NCBI GenBank assembly: GCA_943787365.1
Contig: CALSMD010000005.1
Location: 1-64,000 of the forward strand
DNA from: an uncultured Flavobacteriaceae bacterium
GTDB taxonomy: Bacteria; Bacteroidota; Bacteroidia; Flavobacteriales; Flavobacteriaceae
Reading direction: 5' to 3'
Length of the DNA: 64,000 bases
Positions 12,801 through 23,046 of this stretch are shown one piece after another; the first letter of the stretch is position 1, and the number at the start of each line of letters is the position of its first letter. Under the pieces are notes generated by a model that made no database searches, had not been told where the DNA came from, and saw nothing but the letters and a program-made list of their open reading frames with translations. The position numbers and the translations under genes are program-made.

Positions 12801-15800
12801 TCCAAACTCCACAGATTCAGCAACTTTTAATCCAGGTGTTTTCATAGCAGCTGGACAATATCATTTTGTAGCCGTCGCTAATTTTGATGGCAGTGGATGT
12901 GATCAGGCACAAAGTTTAGTTGTGACTTTGTGGAAGTTGTAGAAGACCCTACTTTAACAGCACCTTTAGCTTTCCAAGAATTATGTGAAGGCACTGCCTC
13001 CACAGATTTAGAAGTGATTGCAACAGGAGGAACCGGTACTTATAGTTACCAATGGTTTTCAAATACCACCAATACCAATACAGGAGGCACCTTAATAGCA
13101 GGAGATATCAATCCAGTTTTCACACCAGAAACCACCCCAGTAGGGACCGTGTTTTATTACTGTGTTGTAACCACAGACGCATCAGGATGTGAAACGATAA
13201 GTGCAATTTCAGAAGTTCAGGTGAATGAAGGTCCAACCATAAGTGTAGATCCTTTAGCCACGCAAACCGTTTGTTTAGACGGCGCTACCACGACTTTAGA
13301 AGTAGACCATATAAATGGAGTCGGTGTTCCAACCTACCAGTGGTATTCAAGCTTGACTTGTGATAACACCGATTTAAGCAATCCAATAACAGGAGCTACC
13401 GCAAACACCTTTACACCGCTAAGTACTGCGGTAAGTTCAATTAATTATTTTGCAGTATTGACCTTCGCCGATGGCGGATGTGATCCAATACCCTCAGAAT
13501 GTGCACTAGTTACCGTTGTACCAGATCCAGTTGTCACTATTGATTCCGCTATCCCAACAGATATTTGTATAGGTGGAAGTATTTCAGATATAGAAGTGAG
13601 CACTAGTGGTGGAACCGGAACAGTATCCTTTGACTGGTATGTTTCAGATGCTTTAGGAACCTTAATAAGCATCCATCCAAACTCCACAGATTCTACAACT
13701 TTTAATCCAGGTGTTTTCATAGCAGCTGGACAATATCATTTTGTAGCCGTCGCTAATTTTGATGGCAGTGGATGTGATCAGGCAGAAAGTTTAGTTGTGA
13801 CAGTTGAAGTTGTAGAAGATCCAACCTTAACAGCCCCTTTAGCTTTCCAAGAACTATGTGAAGGCACTGCCTCCACAGATTTAGAAGTGATTGCAACAGG
13901 AGGAACCGGTACTTATAGTTACCAATGGTTTTCAAATACGACCAACACTACTACAGGCGGCACCTTAATAGCAGGAGATATCAATCCAGTTTTCACACCA
14001 GAATCCACCCCAGTAGGGACCGTGTTTTATTACTGTGTTGTAACCACAGATGCATCAGGATGTGAAACGATAAGTGCAATTTCAGAAGTTCAGGTGAATG
14101 AAGGTCCCTCAATAAGTGTAGATCCTTTAGCTACGCAAACCGTTTGTTTAGATGGCGCTACCACCGTATTAGAAGTAGACCATATAAATGGAGTCGGTGT
14201 TCCAACCTACCAGTGGTATTCAAGTTTGACTTGTGATAACACCGATTTAAGCAATCCAATTCCCGGAGCCACAGCAAACACCTTTACTCCGCTAAGTACT
14301 GCGGTAGGTTCAATTAATTATTTTGCAGTGTTGACCTTCGCCGATGGCGGATGTGGACCAATACCTTCAGAATGTGCATTGGTGAATGTAGGCGAAATAC
14401 CTGTTATTGATAATGTACAAGTAATTATTTGTTCTGAAGCGAATTTTAATGAATCCCCAACAAATGGTGGCGGTATAAACGCAACCGATATTGTGCCAAC
14501 CACCACAGAATATACTTGGACGGTTTTCGGATCCACTTTTATTACTGGTGCTTCAGATAATTTGGTTCCGGCAACTTCAATATCACAAACACTACAAAAT
14601 ACAACAAATACAACCCAACAAGTTGTGTATACAGTGACGCCAATTTCTACAGCTATAGGAGAATGTATTGGAAATACATTTACCATTACAGTCTCCGTAG
14701 ATCCAACACCAACGATTGCTGATACAACGCTCACAGTATGTTCAGAAATTCCATTTAGCTATAGTGCTATCGGCGATGGATCGGCAGGTTCGGACAGTGT
14801 TCCAGCCAACACTACCTATACTTGGACAGTTGCAGCCAATCCAGATGTTTTAGGACAGTCTGCTGATAATACAGGTCTTGCTTCCTTAGATCAGACGCTT
14901 ACAAACCAAACAAATACCCCACAATTGGTGGAATACACCATCATACCAACATCGGATTTAGGATGTGTTGGAGACGAATTCACTCTGACGGTGACTGTAG
15001 ATCCAGTACCTTTTATTTTAGATACGACAGCGGATATTTGTAGTGGTGAAGCCTTTACGATCACGCCTCTAAATGATGAGCCAACAGAAATTGTACCTGA
15101 CAATACAACTTATACTTGGACTGTTTCAGCCAATGCAAATATTACGGGAGCATCTGATGTTACTGTAGGTGAAAATTCAATAAGCCAAACACTCACAAAT
15201 ACGAACCCATTAAATGTTCCTGAGAATATCACTTATACCGTCATTCCAATGAGCGGTGTTTGTGTAGGAGTCCCTTTTGACATTGTCGTCACAGTGAAAC
15301 CAAACCCTGAAGTGACTGTTTCTATCCCTGTTCAAACAGCCTGTAGTGGTGACTTATTTTCTCAAGTCGATTTCACTTCTAGTGTCCCATTAACAGCAAC
15401 AACCTATCAATATGATCTGTTGAACCCAACTTTAGTGCCAGCTGGTATTACAGGATATGAAGCAGATGTGACAGGAACGGGAGATTTCTTTCCGGCCTTA
15501 ACACTTATCAATACAACGGCAGATCCATTTACACTTACATATTCAGTCCAACCATTATCGGACGGCTGTGACGGATTGCCTTTAACTTTTGATATCACAA
15601 TCAATCCAAGTCCAGGAATCATATTCGATGAATTGGATCAAGAATTGTGTGACTTAGAAACCTCAGTAGCGGTAACGCTAACGTCTGCATCTCCGAATGT
15701 GGACATTCAATGGACAACGTTCGTTCCAGTAGGATTATTAGGGGTAGATGTTTTAGCAGGAACGGATGTAATTCCAGCTCTATACATTGGACAATACATT

Positions 15801-18800
15801 AAATGTGCCTATTGACTTGGTGTTTACAGCAACAGCAACCACCAATGATCCATCGGCTTGTCCAGGTGCTGATTTTACGTATACAATTACGGTGAATCCA
15901 ACCACTACAATTGATGCCATACCAAACCAGATAATTTGTAGTAGAGGTGATTTTGCAGATGTATTCATTACATCGCCAACCACACCATTAGGGTCATTGA
16001 CCTACGAATGGGAAGTCACTTCTGCAGGGCCAAATTTAACAGGCTTTACCACAAATGCGGGGCCTATAGCGTTTACAGACCCAATTTTGGGAGAAACAAT
16101 TTTTAATGCTTCCAACCTTGCGGAAGATTTGGTTTACACACTGACACCATTTTTTAATGGATGTGCTGGGGACACGCAACAGTTTACGATCACTGTCAAC
16201 CCAACGCCAGAAATTTTCGATAGGGTTGATACGATTTGTAGTGAAGATACTTTTGACATCAACCCAACGAATGGCGATCCAACAATCGCAACGATTGTTC
16301 CTGCAAATTCAACTTATATATGGACAGTCCTTGCAAATGATGACGTTACAGGGGAAGCGGATGAAATTCTTCCACAAACCAATATAAGTCAAACTTTGGT
16401 GAACGAGACCAATATCCCTCAAGATGTAGTGTACACAATCACACCAGTGTCTGATTTAGGATGTGATGGACCAACGTTTGAACTGACAGTGACCGTAGAA
16501 CCACGTCCAATAATTTCAGATAAACAAGATGGTATTTGTAGTGGTGAAACGTTTACAGTCACACCCGTAGATGCGGCACCTCTTGAAATTGTACCAACGA
16601 ATACATTGTATACATGGACCGTTGTCACAGCGGCGGATAATGCTTTTGTAACAGGCTTTAGCGATGTGACAGTACCAACGACTCCAATCAGTCAAACACT
16701 GATTAACGGATCGGATGCGGTAAGAATCATTACCTATATAGTGACACCAAGTTCAGGAACTTGTATCGGGCTTCCATTTGAAGTAGAAATTACCTTAAGC
16801 CCAAGTCCTACAATTGAAGATGTTGTTGTAGATCCGATTTGTAGTGAAGATACGTTTGTTGTATCGCCAACCACAGGCATTCCAAACGCGAATACTGTAG
16901 TGCCAATAGGAACTACTTATACATGGACAGTGCTTGACAATCCAGATGTAGATGGGGAAAGCGATGAAATCGTTCCACAAACAGACATCAGTCAAACCTT
17001 AACAAATACAAGCTCAGTAACTCAAACAATAGAATATACCGTGACACCACTCTCTATTGGATGTGCGGGATTAACATTCCAAGTATCTGTAGATGTGAAG
17101 CCACGCCCATTTATTGTTGAAGGCGCAGCAACTCAAGACACTCAATGTAGTGGAAGTCCATTTGTGATTTCTCCTCAAGATGGAATCCCTACCCCAGCAA
17201 TGATTGTTCCAGTAGGAACGCAATATACGTGGGTAGTGTCAGTGCCGAATTTGGATTTAACAGGTTGGAGTGATCAAGTAACTGCGGTTGATGACATCAC
17301 GCAAACCTTGACAAATATATCTAATACAATTCAGCAAATCACCTATACCGTCACTCCTGAAGCAGATGGATGTGTGGGGCCAGCATTTGATGCGGTCATT
17401 ACCATAGAGCCAAGACCCTTTGTACCAGATGTGTTTGTACAGATATGTGATGCGACCTCTTATATATTGAGTCCAGAGAACGGGGTAACACCTGATGCGA
17501 CAACTATTATTCCAGATGTGACCTTATATACTTGGGCTTTACCAACAGTTACAGGAGGAGTGACAGGCGGTTCTGATGGAACTGATGAAGCATTTTTTGA
17601 GACAGGTGTTTTAGAAAATCCAACTACGGATTTGCAAACATTGGTTTATACCATTACACCTATATATTATAAAGTAGCAGATCTAACGACCCCAGTGTGT
17701 ATTGGAGATCCGTTTATAGTGACGGTTACACTATCGCCTTCACCAGAAATAAATGAGGTGGTCACCAATATTTCCTGTAGTTTTAGTCCCCTTTGTGAAG
17801 CGACGATCGATATTAGTCCAGTAGGAATCTTACCATTCTCGTACAATTGGACATCTTTAGAAGGCAATCCAATTGCAGACCCAACAGCAGAAGATTTAGT
17901 TGACCTCTGTCCTGGCACCTATGAATTAGCCATTACAGATGGTTCAAACTGTACTTACATCTTTCAATACCTAGTGGAGCCACCAACTCCGGTCGATTTC
18001 ACACTTGAAAGACGTGTTGATATTTCATGTAATAATGTCGATGTCCCACCTTGTGATGGGTATATTGAAATGAGTATTACAGGGGGAACCTTGCCTTATA
18101 CATTGATCGAATATTACACAGAAACAATTCCAAATTCAGGAATATTTGATGCAGGACCTCTTACCAATTCAACCAATCCACTAGAGTTATTCAATGCTTG
18201 TGAAGGAAACTATGTGTTGAAAGTACTAGATGGCAATGGATGTCTGTTTGTCTCTAACACGATTCTAATCGAACAGCTAAACACACCTGTTTCTTTAACG
18301 TCAACGCTTTCAGATTTTAATGGATTTAATATCGATTGTACAACCGCAAACAGTGGTTTTGTGTCTGTTGATTTATCAGGCGGTTCAGGAATGTATAACT
18401 ACAGTTTTGAAAACAATGCCGGAGTTGTTTTATTTGATGGGCTATTGATAACTGCACCAGCCAACATCTTGTTTGATAACTTGCTTGCAGGCGATTATAC
18501 ACTGACCGTTGAAGATCCAAACTGTCCGAATCTCATCGTTCAAACCTATACACTGACCGAACCAACACCGTTAATTGTGACTGCTACTTTAGTAGATCCT
18601 ATTCTATGTTTTGGTGGATTGGCAACTTACGAAGTCACTGCCACAGGAGGTGTGCCTCCTTATTTCGGCACAGGCTTTGTGGATGTCTTAAGTGGACCAG
18701 CAGTATTTGTAGTGTCTGATTCCAACGGTTGTTCGCAACAAGATGCAACAGTTGTTACAGAGCCAGCGCAAGTATTAGCTACTGAAATTGTCAACGATGC

Positions 18801-20094
18801 GCTTTGTTTTGAAGATAGAGGCTCACTGGTGATTACACCTACAGGTGGAACGGGTATTTTAACCGTTTCATTATTTGATGCTGCCAATAATTTTATGAGC
18901 AGTCAAATCACCACCACAGGAGTTGCAGTACAGTTCAATGAATTTGAGGGTACTTATTTTTACAATGTTTTAGATGAAGAAAATTGTGAATTTGGCCCGA
19001 TCGCAATCACGATTGGTCAGCCAGATCCTATTGAAATAGTGGACACAGTCATCACACAACCCAATTGTGATACAGTCCCAGCATGGGCGTTTGATAATGG
19101 GTCTATTTGTATCACCATCACAGGTGGAACAAATCCATTCCCTGTAGGCGCTGGATGGGTTGATAATGGCGGCGGACAATGGTGTTTAAGTGGACTTACT
19201 GAAGGTACGTATCCAATTGATGTCACCGATATCAATGGCTGTCCATTATTTGTGCCAGTACCAGATGTTGTACTCACACGACCACCAGAAATTACAGCAT
19301 TCTTTACAGATACCTTAGCAATCGATTGTGCGACGGATACTGCGACACAAACCAATGTTATCTTTGTAAGTGGGGGCGTACCTCCTTATGAAATCACATG
19401 GTCAGGCGGCGTATGGGATCCAGCAACCCAAGAAGTGATGTCAACCACTGTTGGTGGAATTTATACGGCTTTTGTAAACGATCAACATGGAATCGCCAAT
19501 GGCTGTCCTCCAATACCATTTGTTTTAGATCCGATTACATTCTTTGAATTTGGAATTGCAGACTTTACTCTGAATTCTCTCAACAGTGATTTCTGTGGGA
19601 TCTTTGCAATTGATGATCCAGTAAATTTCCAAAATACATCTACAGGAGATATCGTTAATTTCACATGGAACTTTGGCGACGGTTCTGCACCATTAAGCGG
19701 TGTAGATGCTCCAACACATGTATACGATCAACTAGGTGTTTACACAATCGATCTCACAGTAGAAGACGCCTATGGTTGTTTTGACACGTACACAGAAACC
19801 ATCCGAGTCACTAAAGGATATGATATCGTATTGCCAACTGCATTTACACCCAATGACGATGGTATAAATGATACCATGCGTCCAGTGTTTAGCTGTATGA
19901 CCAATGTCCAAATCAGTATCTATGATACTTGGGGCTCCAAACTCTATGTCGAAGAAGGCGATACCATTACAGGATGGGATGGCACCATCGATGGAAATCC
20001 AGTTGAAAATGGAAACTATATCATGGTCGTCATTGCAAATACATTCAACGGCATACTGCTAGAGATGAATGGACCAGTAACCTTAATTAAATAA
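3888..20094 (+). CDS. Giant SprB-like surface adhesin (PKD-like/SprB repeats, PKD domain, gliding motility-associated C-terminal domain); split by three apparent frameshifts (~5905, ~12920, ~15785)
   Basis: Four ORFs (3843-5927, 5917-12942, 12930-15815, 15787-20094) form one continuous repetitive protein: signal peptide MNLNNIKSILFIIFIAVFTKSNAQ, many 'TTYTWTV..QTSISQTLTN..VYTVTPTS' PKD-like repeats, 'NFTWNFGDGSAP' PKD domain, and 'VLPTAFTPNDDGINDTMRPVF' gliding CTD at the C-terminus. Confidence 0.85.
6631..7985 (+). repeat. Large intragenic duplication, copy A (period 1542 bp)
   Basis: Begins 'ccatttatggatccctttactcacgcaccgttc' and ends 'acaacttatatatggac'; near-identical to 8173-9527. Confidence 0.9.
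8173..9527 (+). repeat. Large intragenic duplication, copy B (period 1542 bp)
   Basis: Same sequence as copy A with only a few differences noted; 1542 bp is 514 codons, so frame is kept. Confidence 0.9.
11809..12681 (+). repeat. 873-bp tandem unit 1 of 3 in adhesin
   Basis: 'acagatatttgtataggtggaagtatttcagatatagaagtgagcactagtgg' starts units at 11809, 12682 and 13557. Confidence 0.9.
12682..13556 (+). repeat. Tandem unit 2 of 3 (875 bp, 2 bp longer than unit 1, frame broken)
   Basis: Near-identical to unit 1 except 'agtttagttgtgactttgtgg' versus 'agtttagatgtctttgtgg' at ~12916-12935. Confidence 0.9.
13557..14390 (+). repeat. Tandem unit 3 of 3, more diverged
   Basis: Same order of domains; junction reads 'agtttagttgtgacagttgaagttgtagaa' and stays in frame. 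Confidence 0.85.
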
Positions 20095-20103
20095 GATTTT
20101 AAG

Positions 20104-21072
20104 ATGAAAAAATATATTGTAATACTAACCGTTTTAGTGTGTTTCAAAGGCTATGCCCAAGATCCCATACACACGCAGTTTTTTATGATTCCCGAAACAA
20201 TAAGTTCTAGTTTTACAGGCGGGAAACAATCCACCAGAGCGGGGATTATTCACCGTACGCAATGGGCAGGTTTGAATTTTAGTATCAATACCCAATTTGC
20301 TTTTGTAGATAACTGGTTTGAAGAAGTCAGTAGTGGTATTGGAATTAGTGTATTGAACCATCAAGAAACCACCACGCGTTATAATTTTACGCAAGTAAAT
20401 TTAAACTATGCCTATCAATTTGCGATTTCCGACGAGTGGAATGTAAGGCCGAGTATTTCAGCAGGATATGGTGCTAAAGATTTTGGCTTTCAAAATTTAT
20501 TATTAGAAGATCAGATCAATGTGTTTAGCGGCATTATTAATGCCAACTCCATTGATCCTATTAATTTACAAGAATCCATTCGATTTATAGATTTTAGTGC
20601 CTCTGTGCTTTTCAACAATGAAAATTCTTGGGTTGGGTTGACTATAAAGCATTTGAATCAACCGAATATCTCCATGAGTTTTGACGGTCAAGAAAGCTTG
20701 GAGATGTTTATGTCTTTGCATGGATCGCTCTATATTCCTACGGGGAGTTATAGAAATGAGAATAAACTATTTGTATTGGCAAACGCCATGCAACAAGGGA
20801 CTTACAGTCGTTTAGATTTAGGTGCCAAATATGAACTGGATCGTTTCTCGTTTGCGTTGTTAGCAGCTACAAACCCGAACAAAGTAGATCCGAACAGTCA
20901 CCTCTTAACATCTGTTAATGCGTTTGTAGGGATGGACTGGGAAGGTTTTGTGTTTGGATACTCTTATGATTTTAACATGACGGATATTGGACAAACTGGC
21001 GGTGTCTATGAACTCTCAATTACCTATGATTTCCTAAACAATTATAAGTGTTTTGGATGTCCTGATTATTAA
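20104..21072 (+). CDS. PorP/SprF family type IX secretion system membrane protein
   Basis: Signal peptide, 'DPIHTQFFMIPETISSSFTGGKQSTRAGIIHRTQWAGLNF' N-terminus; placed directly after a gliding-CTD adhesin as in SprB-SprF pairs. Confidence 0.88.
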   Translation: MKKYIVILTVLVCFKGYAQDPIHTQFFMIPETISSSFTGGKQSTRAGIIHRTQWAGLNFSINTQFAFVDNWFEEVSSGIGISVLNHQETTTRYNFTQVNLNYAYQFAISDEWNVRPSISAGYGAKDFGFQNLLLEDQINVFSGIINANSIDPINLQESIRFIDFSASVLFNNENSWVGLTIKHLNQPNISMSFDGQESLEMFMSLHGSLYIPTGSYRNENKLFVLANAMQQGTYSRLDLGAKYELDRFSFALLAATNPNKVDPNSHLLTSVNAFVGMDWEGFVFGYSYDFNMTDIGQTGGVYELSITYDFLNNYKCFGCPDY

Positions 21073-21188
21073 GTACTCTTAATTTTAAAGAGTTATTTAT
21101 TTTCTGATTCTGGCTACGGATTGCAATATAAGTAGTAATCTTGTGATTCGGTTTTCCGATACATTTGGATATTAAATCTTATTAAGTA

Positions 21189-21893
21189 ATGCAGTCACTT
21201 CCGTTGTTATCTATTGTCATTCCTGTGTTTAATGAAGAAGACAACATTAAATTATTAATAGCTTCTATTGAAAAGGAACTGTCTGAATACAGTTACGAAC
21301 TTATTTTTATAGATGATTCCTCATCAGATGCAAGCTGCAAAACCATAAAATCAGAGGGAAATCCACATACCAGTCTGATTGCCTTTGAGTATCATAAAGG
21401 CCAGAGTTCAGCACTTGCAGCAGGGATTAAAAAAGCCCGTGGACAGTACATCGCCACGATGGATGGCGACCTTCAAAATGATCCGTCAGACCTCCCAAAA
21501 ATGCTCGATCTCATTAAAAATGAAGGCTGGGACATGGTCATTGGTTTTCGCCAAAATCGTCAAGATCCCTTCCTTAAAACAATGCCCTCTAAGATTGCAA
21601 ATTTTATAATCCGACTCACCACCCAACTACAAATTAGAGATTCAGGCTGTGCCTTAAAAGTGATGACCTCCAAAACCGCCAAAGAACTTCCGCTCTATGG
21701 CGAACTGCATCGGTTCATGGCACTCAACGCACACATCAATGGCGCACGGATTAAGGAAGTTCCCGTCATTCACCACCCAAGAGTTTACGGCGTTTCTAAA
21801 TATGGCTTAGAACGCACCTTTAAAGTACTGAAGGATTTAAGCCGAATTATCATTGATCATAAAACATCACGATCTAGAAGCGTGAAGACTTAG
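21189..21893 (+). CDS. Glycosyltransferase family 2 (dolichol-phosphate-mannosyltransferase-like)
   Basis: LSIVIPVFNEEDNIKLLIASIEKEL...FIDDSSSDAS...MDGDLQNDPSDLPKML. Confidence 0.88.
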   Translation: MQSLPLLSIVIPVFNEEDNIKLLIASIEKELSEYSYELIFIDDSSSDASCKTIKSEGNPHTSLIAFEYHKGQSSALAAGIKKARGQYIATMDGDLQNDPSDLPKMLDLIKNEGWDMVIGFRQNRQDPFLKTMPSKIANFIIRLTTQLQIRDSGCALKVMTSKTAKELPLYGELHRFMALNAHINGARIKEVPVIHHPRVYGVSKYGLERTFKVLKDLSRIIIDHKTSRSRSVKT

Positions 21894-21954
21894 TTTCAAT
21901 CCATCGCTTTATTTCATGTGTCTTTATCTATAATTTTTAAAAGGTCACATGCTG

Positions 21955-21973
21955 CCTGCCTGCCGCAGGCAGG
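21955..21973. repeat. Short palindromic element copy a
   Basis: cctgcctgccgcaggcagg, intergenic. Confidence 0.75.
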
Positions 21974-22061
21974 TTCGCTATTAGTTATTCCCTTGGGTGA
22001 TCATAATTTTAGCATGCTCGTTTCAAAAAATAATAGTAATTTTAGAGTCTGAATCAATTGG

Positions 22062-22928
22062 ATGCAACCACCACTAAAAATAATTGAATGCCCACGAGAT
22101 GCCATGCAAGGCATCAAGGCGTTTATACCAACCGCTCAAAAGGTTCAATACCTTCAGTCGTTGTTGCGTGTGGGTTTTGATACTCTTGATTTTGGAAGTT
22201 TTGTATCGCCTAAAGCCATCCCTCAAATGTCGGATACGGCAGAGGTCTTATCTCAGTTAGACCTAAGTAATACATCTAGTAAATTACTCGCCATTGTAGC
22301 GAACAGTCGAGGCGCATTAGCCGCCGCCTCCCATAAAGAAATTGATTATTTAGGCTATCCGTTTTCAATCTCTGAAAATTTCCAAATGCGAAACACGCAT
22401 AAAACAATAGCGCAATCTATTGAAACCCTCCAAGAGATTTTAGAAATTGCACACGCCAATAATAAACGCGTTGTGGTGTACATCTCCATGGCTTTTGGAA
22501 ACCCCTATGGTGATCCTTGGAATGTTGACATCGTTTCTAAGTGGACGGAGCGCTTGCATAAAATGGGCGTCGAAATTTTGTCGTTAAGTGACACCATTGG
22601 CAGTTCAAATCCTGAGAGTATTTCCTATTTGTTTTCAAATTTAATTCCCGCCTATCCCCATATCGAATTTGGGGCGCACTTGCATACGAATCCTCTGCAT
22701 TGGCATTCCAAAGTAGATGCTGCTTATAAGGCTGGGTGTTTACGATTTGATGGCGCGATTCAAGGGTTTGGAGGTTGCCCCATGGCCAAAGACGATCTGA
22801 CAGGTAACATGCCAACAGAAAAATTACTCTCTTATTTCACAGCTCAAAAAGCACTAACCAATTTGAATGCCCTTAGTTTTGAAAGTGCCTATAACGAGGC
22901 CACAAAGATTTTCTCTGTTTACCATTAA
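22062..22928 (+). CDS. Hydroxymethylglutaryl-CoA lyase-like (HMGL family)
   Basis: IECPRDAMQGIKAFIPTAQKVQYLQSLLRVGFDTLDFGSFVSPKAIPQM ... EFGAHLHTNP ... RFDGAIQGFGGCPMAKDDLTGNMPTE. Confidence 0.88.
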   Translation: MQPPLKIIECPRDAMQGIKAFIPTAQKVQYLQSLLRVGFDTLDFGSFVSPKAIPQMSDTAEVLSQLDLSNTSSKLLAIVANSRGALAAASHKEIDYLGYPFSISENFQMRNTHKTIAQSIETLQEILEIAHANNKRVVVYISMAFGNPYGDPWNVDIVSKWTERLHKMGVEILSLSDTIGSSNPESISYLFSNLIPAYPHIEFGAHLHTNPLHWHSKVDAAYKAGCLRFDGAIQGFGGCPMAKDDLTGNMPTEKLLSYFTAQKALTNLNALSFESAYNEATKIFSVYH

Positions 22929-22938
22929 CAATAGAGGT

Positions 22939-23016
22939 GTCTAAAAAGGTTTGCTTTGTCAATCTGAACCTGACGGTAGGCAGGTTCAGATTGACAGATT
23001 TACTACTTTTTTAGAC
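22939..23016. terminator. Nested inverted repeat between convergent genes, probable bidirectional terminator containing palindromic element copy b
   Basis: Outer arms gtctaaaaa (22939)/tttttagac (23008-23016); inner 15-bp arms gtcaatctgaacctg (22958-22972)/caggttcagattgac (22981-22995). Confidence 0.6.
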
Positions 23017-23046
23017 AGCTTTTTTGAGGTTTTTAATTCTTTTAGT

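Noticed and set aside
11754-13720. Three antisense ORFs encoding near-identical MKTPGLK(I/V)...ESVEFGWMLIKVPKASE peptides
   Set aside because: They are shadows of the tandem sense-strand repeats of the adhesin; the apparent paralogy is only the repeat copied.
6631-14390. CRISPR-like array
   Set aside because: Repeats are long, coding and in frame with no short repeat/unique spacer pattern.
14318-19664. Other long antisense ORFs across the adhesin
   Set aside because: No start context or recognisable domain; explained by low stop density opposite the Thr/Val-rich sense repeats.
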